DNA from: Flavobacterium sp. 11
GTDB taxonomy: Bacteria > Bacteroidota > Bacteroidia > Flavobacteriales > Flavobacteriaceae
Direction of reading: 5' to 3'
DNA: 64,000 nt
Assembly (NCBI RefSeq): GCF_002754315.1
Contig: NZ_PEFE01000001.1
Location: 1,860,001 to 1,924,000 of the forward strand
Shown: positions 1-10,130 of the stretch, in pieces
Numbering within the stretch: the first letter of the stretch is position 1
Layout: each line of letters opens with the position of its first letter
Notes under the pieces: model-generated
The model's input: the letters and a program-made list of their open reading frames with translations, nothing else
Databases searched by the model: none
Told to the model about the DNA's origin: nothing
Program-made: the position numbers and the translations under genes

Positions 1-2661
1 TCTAAAAACCCAATTTTCAATAAGTCTTTGGCTGATGCTACTGCAAATCAAAAAGGAAATCAATCGTATCTAGATGCTTTTTATGATGCTTTTGATGAAA
101 ATTCAAAAGGAACTGTAAAATTAGCATCTCCTGATATTTTCGCAAACAGAAGTTTGCAAGGTGAAGGTGGAGTTGATTTTCAAATGACAGATGCACAAGT
201 AAAAAAGGTTATCTCCAGAAAAGTAGATGAGTCTGTAGAAAGTGCTTTTGGTGTTTTAAGAAAACGTATCGATAAATTTGGTGTAACACAACCTAATATT
301 CAAAAATTAGGAGAATCTGGAAGAATCCTTGTAGAACTTCCTGGTGCAAAAGATGTAGACAGAATTAAAAAATTATTACAAAGTACAGCTCAATTAGAGT
401 TTTGGGAAACGTATAAAATTGAAGAAATTGGTAATTTCTTAATGGCTGCTAATGAGTCATTGAAAAAAACTGAAATTAAAACTACTGAAGTAAAACCAGT
501 TGTAAAAGATTCTTTAAGTGCATTACTTACAGATGAAAAAGATTCAACTGCTACTAAAAAAGGAGAAAATCCTTTATTTGATAAAATAATTGGTCAAGGT
601 GGAGGTCCAGTTTTAGGGCTTTTCTCTCCAAAAGATACTGCCGTAGTAAACGGATATTTGAAAAGAGCAGATATAAGAGTTTTATTAGCAGGTGACCAAC
701 GTTATGCAAAATTTGTTTGGGGTAAACCAATGACTATTAAAGATGCTAAAGCAAAAAGTGTTGATGCTGTAGAATTATACGCTTTAAAAGGGAACAGAGA
801 CAATGTTCCTTCTATGAGTGGTGGTGTTGTTACTGATGCAAAAGATACATTTGACCAAATGGGTAAACCAGCGGTTTCAATGCAAATGAATGGTCAAGGA
901 GCAAAATCTTGGGAAGAATTAACAGGTAGAGCATATACTCAAAAAAGCAATATTGCTATTGTTTTGGATGATGTGGTTTATTCTGCACCGGGAGTATCTA
1001 CAGGTCCAATTTCTGGTGGTAGATCTGAAATTTCAGGAGCTTTTGATGTTACAGAAACTAAAGATTTAGCGAATGTTTTAAGAGCAGGTAAACTTCCTGC
1101 TGCTGCAGATATTGTTCAATCAGAAGTGGTAGGACCATCCCTAGGGCAAGAAGCTATTGATAATGGTACTAATTCTGCTTTGATAGGATTGCTTTTAGTA
1201 TCACTTTGGATGATGATATATTATGGTAAAGCAGGTTGGTATGCTAATGTAGCGTTAGCGGTTAACTTACTTTTCTTATTCGGAATTTTAGCAAGTATTG
1301 GGGCAGTTCTTACATTGCCAGGTATTGCAGGTATCGTTTTAACAATGGGAACAGCAGTTGATGCGAATATCATTATTTACGAAAGAGCAAAAGAAGAATT
1401 ACGTTCAGGTAAAACATTAGAGGAAGCCATTAAAACTTCTTACAGTTGGAGAGGTGCAATGTCATCAATTACTGATGCTAACGTAACGCATATTTTAACA
1501 GGAGCGGTATTGTTTATTTTTGGTTCAGGACCAATTAAAGGTTTTGCTACTACATTATTGATTGGTATTGTAACTTCATTATTTACCTCTATTTTCATTG
1601 CAAGAATCTTCATTGATTGGAACATAAGTAGAAAGAATAATTTGACGTTTGTTACAAACTTCTCTAAGAATATGTTTAATAACTTTCACTTTGATTTCTT
1701 AGGAGTAAAAAAATGGACGTATTTGTTCTCTAGTGTTGTAGTTGTTATAAGTATTATTTCATTGGCAACAAATGGTTTAGATCAAGGGGTTGATTTTGTA
1801 GGAGGAAGAACATTCCAAGTGCGTTTTGAAAAACCAATTGAAACTGAAGCTGTAAAAGCGGAGTTAGCTAAAGTTTTTGATGGTAGCGCTGAAGTAAAAG
1901 TTTTTGGTAGTGATAATCAATTAAAAATCACAACAAAATATAAAGTTCAGGAGCCAGGAATTAAAGCTGATGAAGAAGTGAATAAATTGTTGTTTGCTAC
2001 TTTAAAACAACATTTTTCAGCAGATATGACGTATGAGAAATTTGTAAATGCTTATGATGGTAAAAAATCAGGTATTTTACTAGCATCTAAAGTTGGTCCA
2101 ACAGTAGCAGAAGACATTAAAACAAACGCATACTGGGCAGTACTTGGAGCAATGGCTATCGTATTTTTATACTTAATGATCAGTTACAGAAAATGGCAAT
2201 ATAGTTTAGGTGCAATTGCAGCTATTGCGCATGATGTTGTTTTTGTATTAGGGATTTACTCTTTGTGTTATAAATTTATGCCTTTTGGTATGGAAATCGA
2301 TCAGCACTTTATCGCTGCGATTCTAACGGTTATTGGGTATTCTATGAATGATACTGTTATTGTATTTGATAGAGTTAGAGAGTATTTAGCAGGTAAAACT
2401 AAAGGTACTTTTGCTGAGATTGTAAATCAATCTATTAATACAACAATGTCTAGAACAATCAATACTTCATTAACAATGATTGTGGTTTTATTAATCATGT
2501 TTGTTTTTGGAGGGGAATCTATCAGAGGATTTATATTCGCTATGTTAGTGGGTATTATCGTAGGAACATATTCTTCATTGTTTATTGCTACTCCGGTACT
2601 TGTGGATACAATATCTAAAGAGGATAAAAGCAAGGTAGAAAAAGCACATCAAGAAAGCTAA
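1..2661 (+). CDS. secDF: Protein translocase SecDF fusion, 5'-truncated by window edge
   Basis: This is the accessory subunit of the Sec translocon that uses the proton gradient to pull exported proteins into the periplasm. The reading frame is open from base 1, so the start codon and roughly the first hundred residues lie outside the window; the TTG at 28 is only an internal codon. The SecD half shows the periplasmic P1 region and the helix motif GTAVDANIIIYERAKEEL. The SecF half follows after about residue 550 with the motif GYSMNDTVIVFDRVRE. SecD and SecF as one chain is usual in Bacteroidota. The tail KEDKSKVEKAHQES is cytosolic and charged. A strong terminator follows at once. Confidence 0.96.
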   Translation, partial: SKNPIFNKSLADATANQKGNQSYLDAFYDAFDENSKGTVKLASPDIFANRSLQGEGGVDFQMTDAQVKKVISRKVDESVESAFGVLRKRIDKFGVTQPNIQKLGESGRILVELPGAKDVDRIKKLLQSTAQLEFWETYKIEEIGNFLMAANESLKKTEIKTTEVKPVVKDSLSALLTDEKDSTATKKGENPLFDKIIGQGGGPVLGLFSPKDTAVVNGYLKRADIRVLLAGDQRYAKFVWGKPMTIKDAKAKSVDAVELYALKGNRDNVPSMSGGVVTDAKDTFDQMGKPAVSMQMNGQGAKSWEELTGRAYTQKSNIAIVLDDVVYSAPGVSTGPISGGRSEISGAFDVTETKDLANVLRAGKLPAAADIVQSEVVGPSLGQEAIDNGTNSALIGLLLVSLWMMIYYGKAGWYANVALAVNLLFLFGILASIGAVLTLPGIAGIVLTMGTAVDANIIIYERAKEELRSGKTLEEAIKTSYSWRGAMSSITDANVTHILTGAVLFIFGSGPIKGFATTLLIGIVTSLFTSIFIARIFIDWNISRKNNLTFVTNFSKNMFNNFHFDFLGVKKWTYLFSSVVVVISIISLATNGLDQGVDFVGGRTFQVRFEKPIETEAVKAELAKVFDGSAEVKVFGSDNQLKITTKYKVQEPGIKADEEVNKLLFATLKQHFSADMTYEKFVNAYDGKKSGILLASKVGPTVAEDIKTNAYWAVLGAMAIVFLYLMISYRKWQYSLGAIAAIAHDVVFVLGIYSLCYKFMPFGMEIDQHFIAAILTVIGYSMNDTVIVFDRVREYLAGKTKGTFAEIVNQSINTTMSRTINTSLTMIVVLLIMFVFGGESIRGFIFAMLVGIIVGTYSSLFIATPVLVDTISKEDKSKVEKAHQES

Positions 2662-2687
2662 ATGAGCTTTTTATATAAATTTTTAAA

Positions 2688-2721
2688 AGAGATTCAGCGA
2701 AAGTTGAATCTCTTTTTTTTG
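2688..2721 (+). terminator. Rho-independent terminator of secDF
   Basis: A 9-bp stem (AGAGATTCA / TGAATCTCT) with a short loop is followed by a run of eight T, 26 bases after the secDF stop codon. Confidence 0.85.
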
Positions 2722-2795
2722 ATTCATAATGGCAATTTTAAGTTTTTATTTGTAATTTAATGGTAAAGAAATATATTGGCTATAAACTAAATTTC

Positions 2796-3410
2796 ATGTG
2801 TAAAAAAATAATTTTTATTTTAATTATAGTCTTTAGTTATCAAACATTTTATGCTCAAGATACATTGAGTAAAGTAAAGTTAGGTTTTGGTTATGGTTTT
2901 GGAACTGAATTAAAAAATAGCGATTATACGTATACAAACAGTTACTATAAACTACAAGTATACTATACCGTAAAACAAACAAAACATTTTCAATATGAAA
3001 TCTTGTTGCAACCAGAACTAAACTTTGCGAAACATCAACTATTGAATTTATATTTTGTTAAGCCTGATGACCCCAATTATATTGAAAAAAGAGAAAGATA
3101 TACCAAGTTAAAAGATATAAAAGAATATGTTTTAAATATTGGTTTTTTGATGCGTAAACCAGTTTTTAAAACAGCTAGTATTTATATTCTTGGTAGTGTT
3201 GGACCTATGTTTACTGACACAGAGACAGAGCGATTGTCAAAAGGTTTTGCTTTTTCAGATGTACTAGCTTTAGGTTTTACTTTTAAAATAAATAAAATAA
3301 CAGTTGACATAAGACCGAATTTTCGTCATGTGTCCAATGCTGGATTGCAAGGTTCAAATTCAGGTTATAATACTAAAAATATTGATTTTGCTTTTTCATT
3401 TCCTTTATAG
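2796..3410 (+). CDS. Secreted outer-membrane beta-barrel-like protein
   Basis: Function not recognised. The protein begins with a clear signal peptide (MCKKIIFILIIVFSYQTFYA, cleavage near AQ-D). The rest has alternating aromatic/polar strands typical of a small porin-like beta-barrel, such as KLGFGYGF, YYKLQVYYTV and FQYEILLQPELNF, and ends on Phe-Pro-Leu. An in-frame ATG exists 36 bases upstream (2760), but starting there would put 12 polar residues in front of the signal peptide, so 2796 is preferred. At about 204 residues it fits the generic 'outer membrane beta-barrel' families of Bacteroidota. It stands alone between the secDF terminator and a T9SS-exported protein. Confidence 0.75.
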   Translation: MCKKIIFILIIVFSYQTFYAQDTLSKVKLGFGYGFGTELKNSDYTYTNSYYKLQVYYTVKQTKHFQYEILLQPELNFAKHQLLNLYFVKPDDPNYIEKRERYTKLKDIKEYVLNIGFLMRKPVFKTASIYILGSVGPMFTDTETERLSKGFAFSDVLALGFTFKINKITVDIRPNFRHVSNAGLQGSNSGYNTKNIDFAFSFPL

Positions 3411-3551
3411 AATTACTTCTGAATTTTCTATGTTATGTATAATCTATTAATATCTATGAACTTATAGATTATGAAAGTATAAAATTTATATATTTACTAA
3501 ATATTTGTTAAAGCTCGCTGTTTTTTTGATGAAATTAAAATCTAACTAATA

Positions 3552-5819
3552 ATGGAAAAATTTATTAAGTCTTTCGTTTTTATTTTTTTAATTACAATTT
3601 TGTCTAATTCAATTCTTCATGCTAAAAATAGCAGCATTGGTCTTGAAAACAAGAGCCTTGGATTAGTTAAGAGTGGCTCGATTTTTACTTTAAAAACAAG
3701 TTCTAATTCTAAGGATGCTTTACTATTTCTTATATCTAGAAATGAAAATTCAGATATTTTAGCTTCGCCACCAACAGTTACTACTCCTGTTTATTATTGT
3801 CAAAATGCTGTAGCAACTGCATTGACGGCCACAGCATCTTCCGGAGGAACATTAAATTGGTATGGTACAAACGCAACTGGGGGAACGGCATCAGCTACCG
3901 CGCCAATTCCTTCAACAGCTACCGTAGGAACTACTTCTTATTATGTTAGTGAAACTGTAGGAGGTGTTGAAAGTACTCGTTCAAAAATTGATGTTATAGT
4001 AGTTGCTAATAATGGCGCCACTATTCTTAATTTCAGATGTGACGCTTCGCAGATTTTACCAGCTGATAGAGCTTCTTCCGTATTTTTTGATTGGTCAAAT
4101 AATCCTCTGATTTCTAATTCGTATAATTACACCTATACAATTCAAGGTGGTTCTCCTGTAAACGGAAGTACAGGTGTTTCTCATTTTCAAGTCTTTAATA
4201 TGTTACCAGGGCAATCAGCAACATTAACATTGTCTTCAGCTACACATCCTTGTGTGCCTCCACAAACTATCACTTGTAGTGTACCTTGCGGAACTTCAAC
4301 AGTAACTCCTAATTTTCCTGCTATTGCTCCTTTTTGCACTGGAACTCCAGCACCGTTACTAGGTCCTACATCTCCAAATGGAATCACAGGAACTTGGTTG
4401 CCAGCAATAATAAGTAATACGACTAGCGGAAGTTATGTATTTACTCCAAATTCAACTTTGTTTCCATGTGCTACCACACAAACTTTGAATGTAATCGTTA
4501 CCCCATTGGTAACACCAACTTTTACGGGTATTCCAACTACAGTTTGCCAAAATGCGACTGCACCAATCTTGCCAACAACTTCAAATAATACACCGGCTAT
4601 TTCAGGTTCTTGGAGTCCAGCTACAGTTAATACGGCAGTTTTAGGTCCAGTTACTTATACTTTTACACCTAATACAGGACAATGTACTTCAGTAACACCT
4701 ACAAGAGTCACAATAGATATTGTACCGGTTGTTACGCCAAATTTTGCAAGTATTCCACCGTTTTGTTCTGGAACTACCGCACCACTTTTGGCAAATACAT
4801 CTCCAAATGGTATTGTTGGTACATGGGCTCCATCAACGATTAGTAATACTGTTAGCAGGAACTATGTTTTTACACCAAATCCAAATCAATGTGCGACTAC
4901 ACAAACATTAAGTGTGACGATTATACCAAAAGGAACACCTAATTTTCCCGCAATAGCCCCATTTTGTTCAGGGTCTACTGCGCCAATATTAGCAACAACT
5001 TCTCCTAATGGAATCACAGGAACTTGGTCGCCATCAACAGTTAGTAATACAACTAGCGGAAGTTATGTTTTTACGCCAAATGCATCTGAATGTGCCAATA
5101 GCCAAACATTAGCAGTTACTGTTACTCCTCTTGTTCAGCCTAATTTTTCTAATTTGTCAATCTGTATGGGAGGTATACCGCCTATTTTGAATACTACTTC
5201 TCCAAATGGAATTTCAGGAACTTGGTCACCCGCAATTGTTAACAATATGGCAAGTGGTGCTTATGTTTTTTCTCCAAATTCAAATCAATGTGCCACTTCA
5301 CAAACAATTAATGTTACTGTGACTCCCTCAAATACCCTTTTAGATGTAGATTGGACAGTTTCTGAGGCTTTTGCGAAAAATCAAATAGTGACAGTTATCG
5401 CTACAGGAACTGGCGATTATTTGTATCAATTAGATGATGGACCATTTCAGGAAAGCCCCGTTTTTGAATATGTTTCTTTAGGAACTCATTCCGTTACTGT
5501 TATAGACAAAAATGGCTGTAGTCCGCCAATAACTAGAACTAATGTTTTAGTAATCAATTATCCTAAGTTTTTCACACCAAATGCTGATGGGTATAATGAT
5601 ACTTGGAATGTTTTTGCTTTGCAAGACCAATTAAATTCAAAAATTCTAATATTTGATCGTCATGGTAAATTTTTAAAAGAAATTTTTCCAAATGGCACGG
5701 GATGGGATGGAACGTACATTGGACAGCCAATGCCAGCGAATGATTATTGGTTCAGTATTGAGTACACTGAACAAGATATTCCTAAGAAATTCAAATCCCA
5801 TTTTTCATTAAAAAGATAA
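3552..5819 (+). CDS. Ig-repeat protein with type B T9SS sorting domain
   Basis: A large surface or secreted protein. Residues 1-24 form a signal peptide. Around residues 75-150 lies an Ig-like domain (YYCQNAVATALTATASSGG ... LNWYGTNATGGT) of the kind seen in gliding and adhesion proteins. From about residue 250 to 600 come five imperfect repeats of 65-75 residues with the signature 'P-x-F-x-x-I-x-P-F-C-x-G ... SPNGITGTW ... YVFTPN ... CATTQTL'. Residues 670-755 (FFTPNADGYNDTWNV ... GWDGTYIGQPMPANDYWF) match the gliding-motility-associated C-terminal domain (TIGR04131 / CHU_C), the type B signal for the type IX secretion system. Substrate or partner is unknown; adhesion is an inference. Confidence 0.9.
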   Translation: MEKFIKSFVFIFLITILSNSILHAKNSSIGLENKSLGLVKSGSIFTLKTSSNSKDALLFLISRNENSDILASPPTVTTPVYYCQNAVATALTATASSGGTLNWYGTNATGGTASATAPIPSTATVGTTSYYVSETVGGVESTRSKIDVIVVANNGATILNFRCDASQILPADRASSVFFDWSNNPLISNSYNYTYTIQGGSPVNGSTGVSHFQVFNMLPGQSATLTLSSATHPCVPPQTITCSVPCGTSTVTPNFPAIAPFCTGTPAPLLGPTSPNGITGTWLPAIISNTTSGSYVFTPNSTLFPCATTQTLNVIVTPLVTPTFTGIPTTVCQNATAPILPTTSNNTPAISGSWSPATVNTAVLGPVTYTFTPNTGQCTSVTPTRVTIDIVPVVTPNFASIPPFCSGTTAPLLANTSPNGIVGTWAPSTISNTVSRNYVFTPNPNQCATTQTLSVTIIPKGTPNFPAIAPFCSGSTAPILATTSPNGITGTWSPSTVSNTTSGSYVFTPNASECANSQTLAVTVTPLVQPNFSNLSICMGGIPPILNTTSPNGISGTWSPAIVNNMASGAYVFSPNSNQCATSQTINVTVTPSNTLLDVDWTVSEAFAKNQIVTVIATGTGDYLYQLDDGPFQESPVFEYVSLGTHSVTVIDKNGCSPPITRTNVLVINYPKFFTPNADGYNDTWNVFALQDQLNSKILIFDRHGKFLKEIFPNGTGWDGTYIGQPMPANDYWFSIEYTEQDIPKKFKSHFSLKR

Positions 5820-5825
5820 TAAAAC

Positions 5826-5857
5826 AAAAAAGCTCCCATTGCGACGGGAGCTTTTTC
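5826..5857. terminator. Bidirectional terminator between the Ig-repeat gene and lgt
   Basis: The hairpin AAGCTCCC / GGGAGCTT is flanked by A-runs on the left and T-runs on the right, so it can end the + gene (stop at 5819) and the convergent - operon (lgt stop at 5880). Confidence 0.85.
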
Positions 5858-5879
5858 GTTTTGTTAAGTAAATATGATG

Positions 5880-6806
5880 TTATACTTTAAGAGGTTTTTC
5901 AGCAGTAAAAATAAAATACAGTCCTATAAGTATAAAAGGAATACTTAGCCATTGTCCTGTAGAGAATAATCCCAAAGCGCTTTCGAATCCACCTTGGCTT
6001 TCCTTAACGGATTCCACTACAAAACGAACAGAAAATAAAAGGACTAGAAACATACCAAATAGGTATCCTGTTTTATTTCTTTTTTCGGTTTTCCAATACA
6101 AGAAAAATAAAATAGCAAAAACAAAAACGTAACAAAATGCTTCGTACAATTGCGTAGGATGTCTTACTGGAACCTGCTCCAGTAATGATGCAAATTTTGG
6201 ATCGGTTGCTATTGCTGTATAGGCATCTTTAGGATTGGCTATTTGAGTAGCATTGACCGCATCCATCGGACTGAAATGATCTTTGATGAATTTTATTCCA
6301 AATGGCGATGTGGTTTCATGACCTATAATTTCTGAATTGAAAAAATTTCCTAATCTCACAAAAATGGCTCCACTGGCAACCGGAATTACCACTCGGTCTA
6401 AAATCCACATTTGTGGTTTTTTAAGCACATTTTTGCTGTAAAAATACATCGCAATTATGATAGAAATGGCAGCGCCATGACTTGCTAAACCTTGGTAACC
6501 GGTAAATTCAAAATTTGGAGAAAAACGGAAAGGTAAAATGATTTCCAATAAATGATTGCGGTAATACTCCCAATCATAAAAGAAAACGTGTCCTAAACGT
6601 GCGCCAATCAAAGTGGCAAGTACAGTCCAGATAAACAATGAATCTAATTTTTCTATAGATTCTCCTTCACGTTCAAATATATGTTTCATTATGTACCAGC
6701 CTAAACCAAAAGCAATTACAAACATTAAGCTGTAATATCGAATGATAAAAAAGCCTAAATCGATCCCTTCTGATGGATTCCAAACGATGTTTAAAGCGTG
6801 TGTCAT
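5880..6806 (-). CDS. lgt: Prolipoprotein diacylglyceryl transferase
   Basis: An inner-membrane enzyme that moves a diacylglyceryl group from phosphatidylglycerol to the lipobox cysteine, the first step of lipoprotein maturation. Seven hydrophobic segments are visible. Family motifs appear in order: an N-terminal IRYYSLMF, GARLGHVFFYDWEYY, the His-containing GLASHGAAI, RLGNFFNSEIIG (the Lgt signature with the essential Arg/Asn) and HPTQLYEA near the C-terminus. The 308-residue length is normal. It is the last gene of the folE-cysS-yidD-lgt run and ends at a bidirectional terminator. Several lipoproteins elsewhere in this window (S9 peptidase, DUF6265, DUF4197) would be its substrates. Confidence 0.96.
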   Translation of the reverse strand: MTHALNIVWNPSEGIDLGFFIIRYYSLMFVIAFGLGWYIMKHIFEREGESIEKLDSLFIWTVLATLIGARLGHVFFYDWEYYRNHLLEIILPFRFSPNFEFTGYQGLASHGAAISIIIAMYFYSKNVLKKPQMWILDRVVIPVASGAIFVRLGNFFNSEIIGHETTSPFGIKFIKDHFSPMDAVNATQIANPKDAYTAIATDPKFASLLEQVPVRHPTQLYEAFCYVFVFAILFFLYWKTEKRNKTGYLFGMFLVLLFSVRFVVESVKESQGGFESALGLFSTGQWLSIPFILIGLYFIFTAEKPLKV

Positions 6807-6874
6807 TTAGTGTTAAATTTGTTTATTAGTCGTAAAAATAAAGATTTAAAGTAAAATTTCGTATTTAAAAAAAG

Positions 6875-7123
6875 TTAATGTTTATGATGACATGCTTTTT
6901 TGGGAACAGGGTCATAACCTGTTTTGCCCCAAGGATGGCAACTCAAAATACGTTTCATTCCTAAAAATCCACCATAAAATAAGCCATGGGTTTGTAATGC
7001 TTCAATCATATAGGAAGAGCAGGTAGGCTCAAATCTACAAGCTGCTGGAGTAAAAGGGGAAATGGCAACTTGATAAAATCGAACCAATAGCAAAAATGGG
7101 TAAACAACTATTTTTGACAACAT
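6875..7123 (-). CDS. yidD: Membrane protein insertion efficiency factor YidD
   Basis: A small membrane-associated protein that assists YidC-dependent membrane insertion. The family core is plain: [14 protein letters not shown], then [15 protein letters not shown], then the H-G-x-x-x-G and [13 protein letters not shown] blocks. The frame can be extended to a TTG at 7165, but the ATG at 7123 gives 82 residues starting [10 protein letters not shown], the usual YidD N-terminus, and is preferred. The His/Lys-rich tail (KKACHHKH) is common in the family. It lies 68 bases before lgt and 82 after cysS on the same strand, so co-transcription is likely. Confidence 0.92.
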   Translation of the reverse strand: MLSKIVVYPFLLLVRFYQVAISPFTPAACRFEPTCSSYMIEALQTHGLFYGGFLGMKRILSCHPWGKTGYDPVPKKACHHKH

Positions 7124-7205
7124 GACTTTAGTATTAGAATTTAAAACTTCACTTTTGTTAATCAAAATTATTTTACGGTATTAGTCTGCGACTTGATATA
7201 GAAAA

Positions 7206-8684
7206 CTAAATGCTAAAAGTAGTTCCTTCTTTTCCGTCTTTCAACTGGATTCCCAATGCAATCAATTGATCTCTAATTTGGTCTGATAAAGCAAAATTCT
7301 TATTGTCACGAGCTTGTTTTCTCATTTCAATAAGCATGTTTACCGTTCCTTCTAATTTGTCATTACTGCTATCCGAAACTTTTTCATCTTCCAGTCCCAG
7401 GACTTCAAAAACAAAACTGTTCATTGCTTTTTCGAAAGATTTTAAATCCTCGTTATTCAACGTTTCTTTTCCATCTTTCAACAAATTGATAAAACGAACG
7501 CCTTCAAATAACTGCGCAATTAAAATTGGCGTATTAAAATCGTCATTTATGGCATCATAACACAATTGTTTCCAAGCTGGAATATCAATCGTACTTTTTG
7601 TGTCAGCAGTGATATCTTTTAACGAATTCATGGCTTCCATCAATCGTTTGTATCCTTTTTCGGCAGCGACAATGGCATCATCAGAAAAATCAAGAATACT
7701 TCTGTAATGCGCTTGTAACATAAAAAATCGTGCTACCGATGCTGAAAAGGCTTTGCTTAGAATAGTATTTTCTCCGGTTAATATTTCTCTTGGTAAAATA
7801 TTATTACCAGTAGATTTGGCCATTTTTTTACCGTTTAACGTAAGCATATTGGCGTGCATCCAGTAATTGACTGGAGTTTGTCCAGTACATGCTTCATTTT
7901 GAGCAATTTCACATTCATGATGCGGGAATTTCAAATCCATTCCACCTCCGTGAATGTCAAAATGATTACCTAAATATTTTGTGCTCATTGCAGTACATTC
8001 AAGATGCCAACCCGGAAATCCATCGCTCCATGGCGAAGGCCATCTCATGATATGTTGTGGCTCGGCTTTTTTCCAAAGCGCAAAATCCTGTGAATTTCTT
8101 TTGTCACTTTGACCATCTAGATCACGGGTATTAGCCAGCATATCCTCAATATTTCTACCACTTAATCTTCCGTAATGATTGGTTTCATTGAATTTCACTA
8201 CATCAAAATAAACCGACCCATTGGCTTCGTAACCAATTCCTTTGTCGATTATGGTTTTAATAATTTCAATTTGCTCAATAATATGACCTGTAGCTGTTGG
8301 CTCAATACTTGGCGGTAAAAAATTAAATTCATTCAAAATATCATGAAAATCTACCGTATAGCGTTGCACCACTTCCATAGGTTCCAGTTGCTCTAAACGG
8401 GCTTTTTTTGCAATTTTATCTTCACCTTCATCCACATCATCCACAATGTGACCCACATCCGTAATGTTTCGAACGTAGCGCACTTTGTAATCCAAATGCA
8501 AAAAATACCTGAAAATCACGTCAAAAGACATGAATGTTCGCACATTTCCAAGATGCACATTACTGTAAACCGTAGGTCCACAAACGTACATTCCTACATT
8601 TCCTTCATGTATTGGTGTGAAAATTTCTTTTTCTCCCGAAAGAGAATTGTATATTTTTAGAGTTTGGCTACTATATAATGGCAT
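7206..8684 (-). CDS. cysS: Cysteinyl-tRNA synthetase
   Basis: A class Ia aminoacyl-tRNA synthetase that charges tRNA-Cys in the cytosol. The HIGH-type motif is HLGN (residues 44-47) and the KMSKS-type motif is KMAKS (about residue 286). Zinc ligands are visible as Cys35 in YVCGPTVY, Cys in GWHLECTAM, and His/Glu in KFPHHECE. The 492-residue length is normal for the family. It is downstream of folE and a four-helix-bundle gene, and upstream of yidD and lgt. Confidence 0.97.
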   Translation of the reverse strand: MPLYSSQTLKIYNSLSGEKEIFTPIHEGNVGMYVCGPTVYSNVHLGNVRTFMSFDVIFRYFLHLDYKVRYVRNITDVGHIVDDVDEGEDKIAKKARLEQLEPMEVVQRYTVDFHDILNEFNFLPPSIEPTATGHIIEQIEIIKTIIDKGIGYEANGSVYFDVVKFNETNHYGRLSGRNIEDMLANTRDLDGQSDKRNSQDFALWKKAEPQHIMRWPSPWSDGFPGWHLECTAMSTKYLGNHFDIHGGGMDLKFPHHECEIAQNEACTGQTPVNYWMHANMLTLNGKKMAKSTGNNILPREILTGENTILSKAFSASVARFFMLQAHYRSILDFSDDAIVAAEKGYKRLMEAMNSLKDITADTKSTIDIPAWKQLCYDAINDDFNTPILIAQLFEGVRFINLLKDGKETLNNEDLKSFEKAMNSFVFEVLGLEDEKVSDSSNDKLEGTVNMLIEMRKQARDNKNFALSDQIRDQLIALGIQLKDGKEGTTFSI

Positions 8685-8688
8685 AAGA

Positions 8689-9206
8689 GGTTAATCGTTT
8701 AATCGGTTATTTGTTTATTTGGTTAACTGTTTATTTGTTGAACAGTTATCCGATTCAATCATTAGATAAGTAATATTTTTTTAAGCTATTAATTTGATTG
8801 CAAATTTTTTCTAACTTTTCCCTAGTCGATAAATATTCTTCGTTTGAAATGAAATTCAAATCATAGGATATAATTAAATGACTTAATGTTTCCATTGCAG
8901 ATGAATAAGACATTGTTAAAAAATGAGCTTTGTCTTTATTAGTGTTTCTGGAAGTTCCTTCAGCAATGTTTGTCGCTATAGAGGAAGCACTTCTCTTTAA
9001 TTGAGATGTCATTCCATATATTTCGTTTGTAGGATAGTTATTTGTTAATTTATAAATGTCCAAAATGAAAAGCCTTGAATTTTGCCAAACTTCCAGTTTC
9101 TCAAATGAAAAAATATACATAGCAAAGTGGTTTATTTAATAATTTATTGTTGTTTGAATGGTTTACATATTTTCGATTGAACGATTCATCGAATAAACGA
9201 TTAACC
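8689..9206. repeat. Inverted repeats flanking the four-helix-bundle gene
   Basis: GGTTAATCGTTTAATCGG at 8689-8706 and CGAATAAACGATTAACC at 9190-9206 are inverted copies differing at one position over 17 bp. Both lie in low-complexity intergenic DNA built from degenerate units of GATTAA, GGTTATTTG and GTTTATTTG. A related stretch sits upstream of valS (13381-13450). The pair brackets the gene at 8755-9120. Confidence 0.6.
8755..9120 (-). CDS. Four-helix-bundle protein (23S rRNA IVP family)
   Basis: A member of the S23 / TIGR02436 four-helix-bundle family, first seen in intervening sequences of 23S rRNA genes; molecular function unknown. Diagnostic residues are present: FEKLEVWQNSR, YGMTSQLKRSASSIATNIAEG, and a C-terminal helix LEKICNQINSLKKYY. 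At 121 residues it has the usual length. It is inserted between folE and cysS and is flanked on both sides by inverted low-complexity repeats, suggesting it arrived as a small unit. No rRNA is nearby, as is common for these proteins in Bacteroidota. Confidence 0.88.
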   Translation of the reverse strand: MYIFSFEKLEVWQNSRLFILDIYKLTNNYPTNEIYGMTSQLKRSASSIATNIAEGTSRNTNKDKAHFLTMSYSSAMETLSHLIISYDLNFISNEEYLSTREKLEKICNQINSLKKYYLSND

Positions 9207-9226
9207 AAATCAACGATTAACCAAAT

Positions 9227-9898
9227 TTAGAACTTTGTTTCTAATTTAATATAATCCAAAAACTCTCTGCGAGTTACATTGTCTTTAAATTTTCCACCAA
9301 ATTCTGATGTCACAGTGCTACTCTCGATATCACTGATTCCTCTTGAATTAACGCAAAGGTGTTTCGCATCAATCACACAAGCGACATCTTCAGTACCCAA
9401 AGCGATTTGTAATTCCTGAACAATTTGCATAGTCAAACGCTCTTGAACCTGAGGTCTTTTGGCATAATATTCTACAATACGATTCATTTTGGATAAACCA
9501 ATTACGCTTCCATTAGAAATGTAAGCCACATGAGCTCTTCCTATGATTGGTAATAAATGATGCTCGCAAGTTGAGTAAACGATAATGTTTTTTTCAACCA
9601 ACATTTCGCCATATTTGTAATTATTGTCAAATGTAGATGCTTTTGGTTTTTTTGCAGGATTTAAACCTCCAAAAATTTCTTTTACAAACATTTTTGCAAC
9701 ACGATTGGGCGTGCCTTTTAAACTATCGTCAGTCAAGTCCATTCCAAGTGTCAGTAGAATGCTCTCAACGTCTTTTTTTATTTTTTCAATTTTTTCATCA
9801 TCAGTAATATCAAAAGCATCATCTCTTACTGGATTTTTTGCGGATAAACTAACATGATTATCTCCTATTTCGTCTTGAAATTCTTCGTTTTTTATCAT
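9227..9898 (-). CDS. folE: GTP cyclohydrolase I
   Basis: Converts GTP to 7,8-dihydroneopterin triphosphate, the first step of folate (and queuosine/pterin) synthesis. Family motifs: TPNRVAKMF, then STCEHHLLPIIGRAHVAYI with the Zn-binding Cys and His residues, SKMNRIVEYYAKRPQVQERLT, and KHLCVNSRG with the second Zn Cys. The frame extends to a TTG at 9907, but the ATG at 9898 (MIKNEEFQDE) is the better start, giving 223 residues. The first 35 residues are a polar extension typical of flavobacterial FolE. It heads the folE - four-helix-bundle - cysS - yidD - lgt run on the minus strand. Confidence 0.96.
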   Translation of the reverse strand: MIKNEEFQDEIGDNHVSLSAKNPVRDDAFDITDDEKIEKIKKDVESILLTLGMDLTDDSLKGTPNRVAKMFVKEIFGGLNPAKKPKASTFDNNYKYGEMLVEKNIIVYSTCEHHLLPIIGRAHVAYISNGSVIGLSKMNRIVEYYAKRPQVQERLTMQIVQELQIALGTEDVACVIDAKHLCVNSRGISDIESSTVTSEFGGKFKDNVTRREFLDYIKLETKF

Positions 9899-10043
9899 TA
9901 AAAGCAACTATTATTGTGGGTGTAAATATTTAAGCCGTAAAGATAAATAATAAAAATTAAAGAATTTCTAAAGCTCATACTATTTAATGATGACTTTATA
10001 GGCTATAAAGTCAATGACTTCTTTCTATTGGTTATAAAAAGCA

Positions 10044-10077
10044 AAAGGCAATAACTCAATAGTTACTGCCTTTTGAT
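10044..10077 (-). terminator. Terminator of the aminotransferase gene
   Basis: An inverted repeat (CAAAAGGCAATAACT / AGTTACTGCCTTTTG, one mismatch, 4-base loop) is followed on the minus strand by CTTTTTAT. It lies about 55 bases past the stop codon of the 10131-11336 gene. Confidence 0.7.
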
Positions 10078-10130
10078 GTAATAGGAATGTTTTATAGCGT
10101 GAGTTTAGCACTAAAAAAGCAAAGCTTATA

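Noticed and set aside
28..30. TTG as the start of the secDF gene
   Set aside because: The frame is open to base 1 and SecD proteins have a first membrane helix that is missing; the gene is cut by the window edge.
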